DNA from: Akkermansia muciniphila
Lineage (GTDB): Bacteria > Verrucomicrobiota > Verrucomicrobiia > Limisphaerales > SXTU01
Assembly: GCA_945874145.1 (NCBI GenBank)
Contig: CAMCFN010000013.1
Coordinates: 1 to 64,000 of the forward strand
DNA: 64,000 nucleotides
Direction: 5' to 3'
Positions 49,483-59,005 of this stretch are shown one piece after another. Every line of letters starts with the position of its first letter. Position 1 is the first letter of the stretch. Position numbers and translations under genes: made by a program. The notes beneath the pieces are model-generated. The model ran no database searches, had not been told where the DNA came from, and worked only from the letters and a program-made list of their open reading frames with translations.

Positions 49483-50775
49483 CTAAATATTCCAGCCCTC
49501 GCGATACTTGTGCTGGATGAACTGGTCGGCCTCGGGACAGCCCTTGGCCTTCAATGTCTTCGCGTCCCAGACGAGCTTCTTGCCGACGCGGAAGGCGACG
49601 TTGCCCAGCAAGCCGGCTTCGGAGAGCGGCCCGCCGTAGGCGAAGTCGCACTCGGCCTTGCCGCCGGTCTTGATGGCCTGAATCCATTGCTCGTGATGCC
49701 AGTTGTTGCCCTTGGCGTCGGGGACGAAGGGGGCGGGCGGCTGGAAACCGATGAACTTGTCCTCGGGCAACAGCAGGCGCTGGCCGTAGTTCGCCAGCAG
49801 CCGCCCCTTGTCGCCGACGAAGAGCACACCGCCACCCTTCCACTTGTCGAGCAGCGGGCCGAGTTCCTGTTCGGGACGATACTTGCCCTGATACCAAGTG
49901 AGCTTCACCGGCGGCTGTTTGCCGCGCGCGGGGTATTCGTAGCGGACCTTGAGGTCAATCGGCACCAGTTCCGGATCCACCGCCGGGCCTTCCGCCTCGA
50001 CGGTCAACGGATATTTCAAGTCCAGCGCCCAGTGCGCGAGGTCGGCGAAGTGGCACCAGAAATCCGCGAGCGTGCCGCCGCCGAAGTGCCAGAAGTGTCG
50101 CCAGTGGAACGGCGCGTATTCCGGGCGGTAGCTGATATATTGCACCGGGCCGAGCCAGAGGTCGTAGTCGAGCGTGGCGGGCGGAGGCGGCGGACTCGCC
50201 ACAACCGTCTTGTTCCCGTAAATCGCGCCGGCCCAGACGTGGACTTCCTTCACTGCGCCGATGGCTCCGCTCTGCACGAGCTCTACCACGCGGCGGTAGT
50301 TGTTGCCAGGGTGGGAGTGGATCTGGTTGCCCATCTGCGTGATGCGCTTGGTCTTCACCGCTGTGTCGCTCATCGCGCGGACTTCCGAGATGGTGCGCGC
50401 AAGCGGTTTCTCGCAATACACATGGCGTCCGCTCCGCATGGCCATGACGGCACAGACCGCATGCGTGTGGTCGGGTGTGGCGACGACCACGGCATCAATG
50501 TCCTTTTGTCCGAGCATCTTTCGGAAGTCCGCATAGCGCTTTGCCATCGGAAACTTCTCGCCAGCTTTGGCGAGGTTCGCGGAGTCCACATCACAGAGGG
50601 CGACGATGTTCTCGCCCTTCACGCCCTCGATGTTCCCGGCGGCACGTCCGGCGGTGCCGATGCAGGCGATGTTGAGCTTGTTGTTCGGCGAGCCTTGGCT
50701 GCGGAGGAAATACGGTGCCGCAAGCGTGCTGACGGTGGTGGCAAGGAAGCGGCGGCGGTTTAGTGTTTGATTCAT
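49483..50775 (-). CDS. Tat-exported Gfo/Idh/MocA family oxidoreductase
   Basis: A 430-residue NAD(P)-dependent dehydrogenase-type protein. MNQTLNRRRFLATTVSTLAA is a Tat signal. The dinucleotide-binding start is LNIACIGTAGRAAGNIEGVK, and the EKP catalytic motif is HVYCEKPLARTISEVRAMSD. The C-terminal part is the long bacterial-exported type with HWRHFWHFGGGTLADFWCHF and a terminal lobe rich in Gly/Pro. It belongs to a different subgroup from the protein at 3860. Verrucomicrobial and planctomycetal genomes carry many such exported copies, whose substrates are mostly unknown. ATG 50775 is chosen for the Tat signal. Confidence 0.85.
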   Translation of the reverse strand: MNQTLNRRRFLATTVSTLAAPYFLRSQGSPNNKLNIACIGTAGRAAGNIEGVKGENIVALCDVDSANLAKAGEKFPMAKRYADFRKMLGQKDIDAVVVATPDHTHAVCAVMAMRSGRHVYCEKPLARTISEVRAMSDTAVKTKRITQMGNQIHSHPGNNYRRVVELVQSGAIGAVKEVHVWAGAIYGNKTVVASPPPPPATLDYDLWLGPVQYISYRPEYAPFHWRHFWHFGGGTLADFWCHFADLAHWALDLKYPLTVEAEGPAVDPELVPIDLKVRYEYPARGKQPPVKLTWYQGKYRPEQELGPLLDKWKGGGVLFVGDKGRLLANYGQRLLLPEDKFIGFQPPAPFVPDAKGNNWHHEQWIQAIKTGGKAECDFAYGGPLSEAGLLGNVAFRVGKKLVWDAKTLKAKGCPEADQFIQHKYREGWNI

Positions 50776-51030
50776 GCGTGGGCAGTTGGAGTGTGGCAGA
50801 CGGGTCGCATATTCAGGGCAACAGTAGTAAGAAGTGATTCGTGCTCGGTCGATTAGGCTGCCACTTTGGGCTCGGGGGCCTGAGGTGGAAGCCAAGCAGC
50901 AACCCCGCTGTGCGCAGCTTGAATTCAGACAGGCTGCAAGCTGGTCGGAGCAAGTCCACTGGCTCGGGGGAACACAGGCCAGACATTGCAGCTTGCCAGA
51001 TCCAGCCCGTTTGCCCTAAAAAGACGGCCG

Positions 51031-52101
51031 ATGCCGTTGCCGTTCTTCAGCAACTTCAACCAGAAGCGTGACCAGGTGATGGTCATTGACTTGGGGGCCA
51101 AGGTCACCAAGGCGGTGCATATTAAGAAGGGGCCCCAAGGATTTTCCCTCAAGGGCTTCGCGCTTGTGGACACCCCGACCTTTGAGCGCGGCTTCAAGGC
51201 TGAACCGGTGGGCGCCCATCTGAAAGCCGTGGCTCAGGCGCTCAAGGCTGATCTTAAACCAGTGTGCGTAGCCTTGGGGGTGGACAACTCCCTGCTCCGC
51301 CACGCGGACATGCCGCTGGTCACCGCGCATGACATGCGACAGATGCTCAAGTTCAGCAGCAAGAACTACTTGCAGCAGGATTTGTCCGACTGCGCCTTCG
51401 ACGTCCACATCCTGCCACCCAAGGCAGATGGCCCAGGCAAGCCCGAAGCGGCCAAAGGCACCACGCCGAAGACCCGCGTGCTGGTCGGGGCGGCGAAGCG
51501 GCAGGTGGTGGAGGAACTTCAGGAAGCCGCCAGACAGGCTGACTTGGTTGCCGACATGGTAATCCCCAGCTTCATCGGGCCGCCCAATGCCTTCGAACTG
51601 GCCTCCCCCGAGGCGTTTGCCAAGGAAGTCGTGGCCTTGGTGGATGTGGGTTACAAAAACACGACGATCTGCATTCTTTACAACGGCGAACTCACGCTCA
51701 GCCGCGTGGTGGCGTTTGGCTCAGGCAAGATTACGCAGGGGATTTCCGAGGCGCTGGGCATGAGTTTGGAGGAGGCTGAGGGGGCCAAAGTCACCATGCC
51801 ACCCGAGGTCGAGTCCGTCGTGCAGTCGCTGCTCACTCCCTTGGGCCGCGAACTGCGGGCATCCATTGACTTTCACGACCATCAGCGGGATCGGGCGGTG
51901 ACCCAAGTCTTCTTTAGTGGCGGGGCCGCCCGCAATGTGCAGATCGTGCAAGCCTTGCAGGTCGAGTTAATGGTGCCCTGCCAGACGTGGAATCCAGTGA
52001 GCTTCATGACCTTGGAATTGCCGCCGCAGTTGCTGGGCGAGATTGAATCGGTCGCGCCCCAGTTGACCGTGGCGGTCGGTGCCGGTCTAGCCGCTTTCTA
52101 G
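51031..52101 (+). CDS. pilM: PilM-like actin-fold ATPase of the secretin operon
   Basis: A 356-residue cytoplasmic protein of the PilM/FtsA-like actin fold. Phosphate-1-type motif VMVIDLGAKVTKAVHIKK at the start and VVALVDVGYKNTTICILYNG in the middle (both D-x-G-x-x-x-T-like), with the adenosine-type motif VFFSGGAARNVQIVQALQ near the end. PilM binds the N-terminus of PilN and links cytoplasmic motors to the envelope complex. ATG 51031 is chosen because the conserved part begins just after it. It heads five genes in the order M-N-O-P-Q, with 4 bases before the next. Confidence 0.8.
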   Translation: MPLPFFSNFNQKRDQVMVIDLGAKVTKAVHIKKGPQGFSLKGFALVDTPTFERGFKAEPVGAHLKAVAQALKADLKPVCVALGVDNSLLRHADMPLVTAHDMRQMLKFSSKNYLQQDLSDCAFDVHILPPKADGPGKPEAAKGTTPKTRVLVGAAKRQVVEELQEAARQADLVADMVIPSFIGPPNAFELASPEAFAKEVVALVDVGYKNTTICILYNGELTLSRVVAFGSGKITQGISEALGMSLEEAEGAKVTMPPEVESVVQSLLTPLGRELRASIDFHDHQRDRAVTQVFFSGGAARNVQIVQALQVELMVPCQTWNPVSFMTLELPPQLLGEIESVAPQLTVAVGAGLAAF

Positions 52102-52105
52102 CCGC

Positions 52106-52774
52106 ATGCCCATACGCATCAATCTACTGGCCGATGAACAGTTCCTCGCCGAAATGCGGCGTCGGGATCCGGTCAAACGCGCCGCCTATCTGGGCGGGTT
52201 GCTGGTGCTGCTGATGTTTGGCTGGTGGGGCTGGCTGTTGTATTGCAAGAGCGCCGCCAATCAGACGCTCGCCGGTCACAGCGCCTCCTTTGCCAAGGTC
52301 GAAAAGCGGGCCAAGGAAGTGGCGGACTATCAGAAGCGGACGGCGGAGATCGAGCGCAACATCCACAGCCTCCACCGCATGGTAACCAACCGTGTGCTGT
52401 GGTCCTCCTGCATGGAAGCCCTACAGGAATGCACCCTCCCGCAGGTGCAAGTCACCCGCGTCCGGGTGGAACAGGGCTACGCCATTCAGCCGGCGGTGGT
52501 TTCCCGCGAACGCGGCAAGAGCAAGCCTGCCAGCTCCACCGAAAACATCACGCTGATCATCACCGCCCGGGACTACGGCCGACAGGAAGACCGCATTTAT
52601 CAGGCTTTCAAGGAGAAAATCGAGACTCACCCTTGGTTCAAGCGGCACCTCATCAAGGAAAACGCCACCCGTTTCAAAGGCTTTTCCAACCCTACCCCTG
52701 ACAAGGACGATCCGAACCGCATGTTCGTCACCTTCACCATGGAGTGTGTTTTCCCGGAACAATTCCGCAACTGA
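52106..52774 (+). CDS. pilN: PilN-like inner membrane protein
   Basis: A 222-residue bitopic protein: short cytoplasmic start MPIRINLLADEQFLAEMRRR, one helix (YLGGLLVLLMFGWWGWLLYC), a coiled coil of about 40 residues (FAKVEKRAKEVADYQKRTAE) and a periplasmic ferredoxin-like domain. The IRINLLADE start corresponds to the PilN motif INLLP that PilM recognises. It ends with a beta-strand-rich part (NRMFVTFTMECVFPEQF). The place after the pilM-like gene and before pilO supports the call more than sequence does. Confidence 0.75.
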   Translation: MPIRINLLADEQFLAEMRRRDPVKRAAYLGGLLVLLMFGWWGWLLYCKSAANQTLAGHSASFAKVEKRAKEVADYQKRTAEIERNIHSLHRMVTNRVLWSSCMEALQECTLPQVQVTRVRVEQGYAIQPAVVSRERGKSKPASSTENITLIITARDYGRQEDRIYQAFKEKIETHPWFKRHLIKENATRFKGFSNPTPDKDDPNRMFVTFTMECVFPEQFRN

Positions 52775-52785
52775 CATGAAGTGAC

Positions 52786-53397
52786 ATGATCAGCGACATC
52801 AAACAGCTCTCCAACGAAAAGAAGCAGCACTTTGGCATGGTGCTGGTGGGGACGGTAGTGGTGCTGGTCATTGTCTTCATGGTCGTGATCCGCCCGACCC
52901 AGGCCAGCTTGGCCAAACTGGGAGACGACATTGCCGCCGCCGACAAAAAGTATTCCGATGCCTCCAAGCTGGTGCGCGGGGCCGAGGCGGAGGAGGAAAA
53001 ACTCACCCGGCGCGAGACGCAGCTCAACGCGATTGAAGAAAGCATGGTCACCGGCGATCAGAACCTCTGGATCCGTCTGACTTATGAGAAATTCCGCACC
53101 CAGGCCCCCTACAAGGTGGAGATCCCCAATTTTCCGCCACCGATGATGGGCAGCATGGAAATGATCCCGGACTTCCCCTATAAGGCGGCCACTTACCGGG
53201 TGTCAGGCACGGGCTTCTACCATGATTTGGGCAAGTTCCTTTGTGATTTTGAAAACTTTTTCCCCTACATGCGGGTTCTGAACATGGAAATTACGCCGGA
53301 GGATGAGCTGGGCACCTTGAACTCCGGAGCGGACCGTGAGCGGCTTCGCTTTACGTTCGAGATCAACGCCTTGATTCGCCCTGCCAAGCGAAACTAG
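52786..53397 (+). CDS. pilO: PilO-like inner membrane protein
   Basis: A 203-residue bitopic protein with a helix near the N-terminus (HFGMVLVGTVVVLVIVFMVV), a coiled coil (LAKLGDDIAAADKKYSDASK, AEAEEEKLTRRETQLNAIEE) and a periplasmic domain of PilO type (YRVSGTGFYHDLGKFLCDFE NFF-region). The last phrase, with a Gly-x-Phe/Tyr and F-E/D-N-x-F, is the conserved PilO core. It would heterodimerise with the PilN-like protein to form the inner-membrane platform. Eleven bases follow the pilN-like stop. Confidence 0.75.
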   Translation: MISDIKQLSNEKKQHFGMVLVGTVVVLVIVFMVVIRPTQASLAKLGDDIAAADKKYSDASKLVRGAEAEEEKLTRRETQLNAIEESMVTGDQNLWIRLTYEKFRTQAPYKVEIPNFPPPMMGSMEMIPDFPYKAATYRVSGTGFYHDLGKFLCDFENFFPYMRVLNMEITPEDELGTLNSGADRERLRFTFEINALIRPAKRN

Positions 53398-53404
53398 CCA
53401 GACC

Positions 53405-54103
53405 ATGAAAAGCCCGGCCCAACTCCTATCCCGCCCCTTGGCTGCTGCACTGGTGGCGGGATTGGTATTGGCGTTGAATGCCAGCGCGGCTGCGCCCGAA
53501 ACTCCAAAGCCGGAGGATGCCAAAAAGCCAGCGCCCGCCAGAAAGGCAGGGGATGCCAAGGCGTCCAGCCATGAGGCTCCGCCCGTCACGAACACCCCAC
53601 CCATTGCAGTAGAGTTTCCCAAGGCCGTGTTTAGACTGGCGATCGAAGTGGGCAACGACCCTTTTTTTCCCACCAGCAAGCGACGCATCCCCAAGCCGCC
53701 GGAAATCAAGCCTCCGCCCGTCATTGTTCCCGTCGCGCCCATTCCTCCCCCGATGAAGGTGGTTGTCCCGACTGCCCCCACACCCCCTAATCCTCCGACC
53801 CTGACTCCAAATCCACCGCCACCCGCCACCAACCAACCACCGGCCGTGGTGGTGAAACCTGATCTGCTGGGTGCCGCCAACCTCAGCCTCCGCGGGATCT
53901 CCGGCATCAGAAACCGCCGCGTGGCCGTCATTCACACCGGAGCCAAGAGCTACGACTTCGTGAAGGGTGAATTGATGCTCCTGCGCCTCCCCAGCGATCA
54001 ACAACTCAAGGTTCGCTGCGTTGACATCCGCGACCGCTCCGCTGTTTTCCAAGTCGAAGGCGAAACTGAAACCAAAGAACTCTTTCTGCGAGAAGGACTC
54101 TAA
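53405..54103 (+). CDS. PilP-like proline-rich periplasmic protein
   Basis: A 232-residue protein. After a signal segment (LAAALVAGLVLALNASAAA) come an Ala/Lys/Pro-rich stretch and the motif RLAIEVGNDPFFPTSKRR, a conserved phrase of the verrucomicrobial equivalents. A long Pro-rich linker (PPPVIVPVAPIPPPMKVV and more) leads to a compact C-terminal domain with ANLSLRGISGIRNRRVAVIH, the L-x-G-I-x-G plus A/V-I pattern of PilP/GspC HR domains, which touch the secretin. It lies between pilO and the secretin gene and ends 31 bases before the secretin ATG. Confidence 0.65.
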   Translation: MKSPAQLLSRPLAAALVAGLVLALNASAAAPETPKPEDAKKPAPARKAGDAKASSHEAPPVTNTPPIAVEFPKAVFRLAIEVGNDPFFPTSKRRIPKPPEIKPPPVIVPVAPIPPPMKVVVPTAPTPPNPPTLTPNPPPPATNQPPAVVVKPDLLGAANLSLRGISGIRNRRVAVIHTGAKSYDFVKGELMLLRLPSDQQLKVRCVDIRDRSAVFQVEGETETKELFLREGL

Positions 54104-54134
54104 GACCCGGCGGCCGCCCGCCAGCCAACTGACC

Positions 54135-55859
54135 ATGCGCATGAAAACGACGCCCTTCCTCCTGCTGGCTGCGGGACTGCTCCTGCCCGCCCACGTGCTC
54201 TTGGCGCAAAACCCGCCCGCTGCCCCTGCCGCGCCCGCCGCGCCGGTTCAACCGACTCCGCGCCCAGTCCAGCCCGTGCTCAGCCCCGAGGCCAAGGCCA
54301 AGTCCGAAAAGGACGCCAAGGAAGCCGTGCGGACGGCGCTCGACAACGAGATTATTCTGGAACTCAAATACGATGACATGGAACTGGTGGACTTGGTCAA
54401 AAGCCTGGCCCTGCAGGCTGAAATCAACGTCCTGTTTGATCCCAAGCTGACCGAAGTCAAACGCGGCCCGGACGGCACGCCTCTGCCCGCCCCCAAGGTG
54501 CCGGCCTTCCGCATGACCAACGTCACCGCGCGTCAGGCATTGGAAGCCATTCTGGCCAACAATGGTCTGGTGATGACCCACGACCCCAAGACCAACACCT
54601 ATCGCATCAGCCCCAAAGACACGACGACTCTGGAGCCGCTGCTGACCCGCATTGTTGACCTGAAATACACTAGCCCCACCAACCTTGTCGCCGTGTTCGC
54701 CCCCGGCACTGGCATCCTCTCCGCCCGCGGCCGCGTGATTGCGGATGCGCGCACCCAGCGGCTGATCATCACCGCCACTGAGCGCGAGTGGGATTTTCTC
54801 ACTGAGGTGCTCGAAAAACTAGACACTCCGACCATGCAGGTGCTCATCGAAGCCCGCATTCTCGAAACCTCCCGCAGCCCGCAGTCCCTCAAGGGCATCG
54901 ACTGGAGCGGCACGCTGCAAAACCAATCCGTCGGGTTTGGCAACGGCCAGGTCAGCGGCACCGTCAATGCGAACCGCCCCGGGGCCACTACCAGCACCAC
55001 GACCACCCTGCCTGGCGGGCGCACCGTCACCAGCGCGACCACCGCGCCCTCCACGATCACTGAAAACCTCACCACGTCGATTGGCGGTTTGGTGCCGGGA
55101 TTTACCGTCAATACGCGTGACGGCGCATCCCCGGGCATTGGCTTCCTCAATGCCGACGGCCTCCGCGCCACACTATCCTTCCTGAACACGGATGCCGATA
55201 CCGAGGTCATCTCCACGCCTCGCTCCGTGATGATGGATGGCCAGACCTCGAAGCTCTCCGTGACCCGGGCCTTCCCCATCTTCCAGGTCACCCCCGGTTC
55301 CGCCAACACCCCGGCGGCCGCCAGCGTCTCCTACACCAACTTGGGCACGATTCTGGAGGTCACCCCCCGCATTGCGGCCAACAGCAACATCTCCCTGAAG
55401 GTCGTCCCCGAAGTCTCGAACATTGATTCCAAGGACCGGCAAACCATAAACGGCCAAGTCAACGAGGCCAATGTTTACGCCATCCGCCGCATGGAAACGA
55501 TGGTCATGATCCCCAGCGGCAACACCTTGGTGATGGGCGGCCTCATCACGGACAACATCAACAAGGGCTACACCAAGGTGCCTTTTCTGGGTGATTTGCC
55601 TGGCATCGGCTGGGGCTTTCGCAAGGAAAGCAAGATCCGCAACAAGGCCAACCTGCTCATCTTCGTCACGCCTACCTTGATCGACAGCGGCCACTTCCAA
55701 GCGCCCAACACCGACTTCCTCCAAGGCCAAACGAACCCCACTGGCGCTGACTTCCTGCGCACGCGCCCGCCGATTTCGCAAGATGCCCCCGAGTCCTTCA
55801 TGGATTCCGGCAAGCCCAAGGAATGGGGCAAGAAGCCGGTCGCTCCCGCCCAACCCTGA
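54135..55859 (+). CDS. pilQ: Secretin (PilQ/GspD family) outer membrane channel
   Basis: A 574-residue secretin. Signal peptide MRMKTTPFLLLAAGLLLPAH and VLLAQ. An N0/STN-type domain is read at ELVDLVKSLALQAEINVLFD, an N1-like domain at RIVDLKYTSPTNLVAVFAPG with VIADARTQRLIITATEREWD, then the secretin domain: ATLSFLNTDADTEVISTPRS, LGTILEVTPRIAANSNISLK, and VPFLGDLPGIGWGFRKESKI then NLLIFVTPTLI, which is the family's hallmark C-terminal block. It forms the multimeric channel of a type IV pilus or type II secretion system. No pilin, ATPase or pre-pilin peptidase gene is in the window. ATG 54135 is preferred over 54021, which overlaps the upstream gene. Confidence 0.9.
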   Translation: MRMKTTPFLLLAAGLLLPAHVLLAQNPPAAPAAPAAPVQPTPRPVQPVLSPEAKAKSEKDAKEAVRTALDNEIILELKYDDMELVDLVKSLALQAEINVLFDPKLTEVKRGPDGTPLPAPKVPAFRMTNVTARQALEAILANNGLVMTHDPKTNTYRISPKDTTTLEPLLTRIVDLKYTSPTNLVAVFAPGTGILSARGRVIADARTQRLIITATEREWDFLTEVLEKLDTPTMQVLIEARILETSRSPQSLKGIDWSGTLQNQSVGFGNGQVSGTVNANRPGATTSTTTTLPGGRTVTSATTAPSTITENLTTSIGGLVPGFTVNTRDGASPGIGFLNADGLRATLSFLNTDADTEVISTPRSVMMDGQTSKLSVTRAFPIFQVTPGSANTPAAASVSYTNLGTILEVTPRIAANSNISLKVVPEVSNIDSKDRQTINGQVNEANVYAIRRMETMVMIPSGNTLVMGGLITDNINKGYTKVPFLGDLPGIGWGFRKESKIRNKANLLIFVTPTLIDSGHFQAPNTDFLQGQTNPTGADFLRTRPPISQDAPESFMDSGKPKEWGKKPVAPAQP

Positions 55860-55881
55860 GCCGCAACCCATCTGCCTCCTA

Positions 55882-58800
55882 ATGAGTGCGACGTCAACAA
55901 CCCCAGGAACCCGCCCCCAGCGTGCGCGGTCAGCGTGGCCGCTGCTGCTGCTGCTAGGTGGCCTGCTGACGGGGTCCACGTCGGCGCAGACCACGGTCAG
56001 CACTCTCAGCGGTGGCCCCAGCACGGCCAATCCCAACTCAGCCTCCGGTTCAGCGGATGGCAACACCCAGTCGGCGGCGCAGTTCAACACCCCCGGCGGC
56101 ATGGTGTTTGAAGCTTCCGGAAGCATCCTGTGGCTCGCCGACACCGGCAACAACACCATCCGCCGCATCGATCTCACGGCCGGCACCACGTCCACCTTGG
56201 CCACCAATTCCTCCGGCGGAAACATTCTCTTCAGCACCCCGGTGGATGTGGCCCTGGATGCCAGCACCAACCTCTACATCCTCACCCGAGGTGATGGCCG
56301 CATCCACCGCTTAGATCTGCGGAATCTCAACTTTGGCGCAACGGTTACTCCCATCACGGCAGCGGGAACCTTCACCGCGCCCAATGCGTTGGCCTTCGAC
56401 GGCGTGGGCAACCTGTATGTGGTCGAGGAAGCCGGTGCGCTCCGTCGCGTGGCGCTCTCGAATCTCACGGTCAGCGCCAGCCTGTTGCCGGCGGGAACGT
56501 TCGTAAATCCGCGCGGCATCGAGGTGCTGGACGATGGCAAGATCGCCGTCAGCGACGCCACCCGGCACACGCTGCATTTGGTGGACCCCAACACGCTCGC
56601 CGTCACCTTCCTCGCCGGCAGCACCAACACGCCGGGGGCCGCCACCGGCCTCGGGGCCGCCGCCCAGTTCAACTCACCGCGCCACTTGGCCAAAGCCGGC
56701 AACAACGTGCTGGTTGTCGCTGATCAAGGCAACCATCAGGTCCGCCTCGTGGACAGCACGGGTGCGACCACGGTCCTCTACGGCATCTCCTCCAACTTTT
56801 GGGTCAACGTCGCGGTCCCCGGCATTTATCCCGGCTGGGCTGATGGCACCGCCCAATTCGCCGAGTCCCGCCTGCCAACCGGGGTGGTCGTGGACGGCAG
56901 CGGAGCCACCTACGTGAGCGAGCAGTTTTACCACCTCATCCGGCGGACCACCGGCGCGGGCTTGACCGGCCCCAGCGGCGTGGGCAGTGGCACGAACGGC
57001 GCAGCCAGCCTGAACCCGCCCTCGTTGAGCTTCACGCCCAACAGCGGTTACTACCCCTTGGGCACCGCCATCACGGTGTCCAGTTCGAGCACCAACGTCT
57101 TTTACACGACCGACGGCAGCGCCCCTACGACCAACAGCCTCCGCGTCGCCATCACCGGCGGCGTTGGCACGATCCTCTGGAACAATACAACCAATGACCT
57201 GACCGCCCTGCAAGTGGCGGCGTTCCTCATCAGCGGCACCAATAGCGCCAGCACCAACGTCACGGGCTTGGCTGTCACCAGCACCTCCATCGGCGTGCCG
57301 CCGGGGCTGAACACCAACATCTTCGCCGGGGCCGGGGCGACCGTGGTGGTGCCGGTGGTCATGAACCTTCGCAGCAACGACACGCTTCGCTCCCTGCAAT
57401 ACCGGGTCGAAGTCACGCCTGCGACTGGCGTGGCCAACATCAGCGACCAGTTCCGGGCCTTGTCCGTGAATCCCACCAATGACTTCATCCCGGTAACCAC
57501 CTCCGGCAGTTCCGGCGGCAGCGCCACCTTCAGCACGCTGGCCTACGTGCTGGGCGCGGGGGCCACCGGAGTTCCGCGCGGGCTGGTGGTTTCCTACCTC
57601 GGCACCAACTCCGGGCTCAACGTAAGCCGCTTCGCCGTGGTGACGTTGCTGGCCATCCCCATCCCCGCCACCGCCACGAATGGCAGCACTTACACGCTGA
57701 ACGTCGTGCTGCCCTCCGGCACCTCGGACGGGGCGGGAACCAGTGTCACCATCGCCTCCGCCGCCGCGCGCACCATCATCGTCACCAACTACGCCTACCG
57801 CGTCGGCGACACTTCTTCAAGGGGTTGGTATAACGCGGGCGACTTCGGCGACGGCAACCTCGACAATGCCGATGTCAACAACGCCTTCGCCGCCGCGGCC
57901 GGTATTCGTCTGCCCTTCGCGTTCAGCGACGCCTTCGATGCGATGGATGCCTTCCCCGAGGACGCCGCTGGCACCGTGGGCGGTGACGGGCAGATTCGTT
58001 TCCTCGACTGGCAAATCATCCTGCTGCGCTCCCTCCGCCTCAACACCAATCCCGGGCTGAACGTGAGCCCCACGAACTGGCAGCGCTTCTGGGCGGGCGG
58101 TTCACGCACGAACGGCACCACCAGCTTGGTGCCGGCCGCACGCCGCACCGCCGCGACGCCCCCGCCCGGCGAAGTCTGGTTCCGTCAGGCCGCCCTCGGC
58201 GCGCTGCCGTTGGAAAATGTGGCGCCCGGAGCCACGGTGAACGTGCCGGTGTTTGCCCGCGTCGCCCGGGGCGCCTCACTGGCCGGCCTGCAATTCCGCG
58301 CGGTGGTGAACCCGGTGGAAGGGGCGCCGGATCTGACCCTGCCGCCCCAGTTCATAGCCCTCAACCAACTTCTCAACCCCGGAAGCACAACGGGGCTCCG
58401 TAACGCAGTTGCTGCAGGCTGGAATATTGGCCAGCTCGCGCTGCCCGCCCTGAGCAGCAACGTGCTCGGCTTCGTCCGCTTCACCGTGCCGCCCACCGCC
58501 CCCGCTGGCTCCAGCTACACGGTCGGCTTTGCCAATGCTGATGGCTCACCGGATTTCACAACGCAATACAACTTCGAGACACGCGGTGCTTCAGTCTGGG
58601 TGCAGCGCGCCGCCGCCGCGCCGCCCTCCCTCATTTCGGATGAATGGAAGACTACCTTCTTCGGGGATGCGACCAGTCCCCAAGCCGCCGATCTGGCCGA
58701 CCCAGATGGTGACGGCGTGCCCAACATGTTGGAATACTTTGCCGGCACGAATCCCACGCAAGCCAACTCGCGGGTGCAACTGGCTCCGTCCGGCTCGCGG

Positions 58801-58992
58801 AACAGCGGGCGCGATCTGGCGTTCCAGCTCCTGAGCGCACCGGGCAAGCTCTACGTGCTCGAAAGCAATTCCAACCTGCTGAACCCCAACTGGCTACCCA
58901 TCGCCACCAATGTGGGTGACGGGCAAATGCAGGAATTCATCCAAGCCAACCCGGACAGCCTGCGCTTCTATCGTTTGCGCGTGCTGCCTTGA
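55882..58992 (+). CDS. Large secreted NHL-propeller / cohesin-like / dockerin-like protein, paralogue 1
   Basis: A 1036-residue exported protein. Signal SAWPLLLLLGGLLTGSTSAQ. Residues about 35-390 are an NHL propeller (FEASGSILWLADTGNNTIRR, AGNNVLVVADQGNHQVRLVD). Next comes a chitobiase-C-terminal-like module (YYPLGTAITVSSSSTNVFYT, TDGSAPTTN), a cohesin-like beta sandwich (GATVVVPVVMNLRSNDTLRS), a dockerin-like calcium segment (WYNAGDFGDGNLDNADVNNA then GGDGQIRFLDWQIILL), a second cohesin-like sandwich (GATVNVPVFARVARGASLAG), a thrombospondin-3-type calcium loop (DPDGDGVPNMLEYFAGTNPT) and a final YVLESNSNL-type C-terminal module. The last two recur in many verrucomicrobial secreted proteins and may direct export or surface attachment. 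It starts 22 bases after the secretin gene. No enzymatic motif is seen; the likely role is in adhesion or surface assembly. It shares its whole plan with the next gene. Confidence 0.75.
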   Translation: MSATSTTPGTRPQRARSAWPLLLLLGGLLTGSTSAQTTVSTLSGGPSTANPNSASGSADGNTQSAAQFNTPGGMVFEASGSILWLADTGNNTIRRIDLTAGTTSTLATNSSGGNILFSTPVDVALDASTNLYILTRGDGRIHRLDLRNLNFGATVTPITAAGTFTAPNALAFDGVGNLYVVEEAGALRRVALSNLTVSASLLPAGTFVNPRGIEVLDDGKIAVSDATRHTLHLVDPNTLAVTFLAGSTNTPGAATGLGAAAQFNSPRHLAKAGNNVLVVADQGNHQVRLVDSTGATTVLYGISSNFWVNVAVPGIYPGWADGTAQFAESRLPTGVVVDGSGATYVSEQFYHLIRRTTGAGLTGPSGVGSGTNGAASLNPPSLSFTPNSGYYPLGTAITVSSSSTNVFYTTDGSAPTTNSLRVAITGGVGTILWNNTTNDLTALQVAAFLISGTNSASTNVTGLAVTSTSIGVPPGLNTNIFAGAGATVVVPVVMNLRSNDTLRSLQYRVEVTPATGVANISDQFRALSVNPTNDFIPVTTSGSSGGSATFSTLAYVLGAGATGVPRGLVVSYLGTNSGLNVSRFAVVTLLAIPIPATATNGSTYTLNVVLPSGTSDGAGTSVTIASAAARTIIVTNYAYRVGDTSSRGWYNAGDFGDGNLDNADVNNAFAAAAGIRLPFAFSDAFDAMDAFPEDAAGTVGGDGQIRFLDWQIILLRSLRLNTNPGLNVSPTNWQRFWAGGSRTNGTTSLVPAARRTAATPPPGEVWFRQAALGALPLENVAPGATVNVPVFARVARGASLAGLQFRAVVNPVEGAPDLTLPPQFIALNQLLNPGSTTGLRNAVAAGWNIGQLALPALSSNVLGFVRFTVPPTAPAGSSYTVGFANADGSPDFTTQYNFETRGASVWVQRAAAAPPSLISDEWKTTFFGDATSPQAADLADPDGDGVPNMLEYFAGTNPTQANSRVQLAPSGSRNSGRDLAFQLLSAPGKLYVLESNSNLLNPNWLPIATNVGDGQMQEFIQANPDSLRFYRLRVLP

Positions 58993-59005
58993 ACCTGCGA
59001 ATCGC

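Noticed and set aside
50776-51030. Possible tRNA or small RNA in the divergent gap before the pilM-like gene
   Set aside because: No cloverleaf or T-loop motif was found; a few short complementary stretches are expected by chance.
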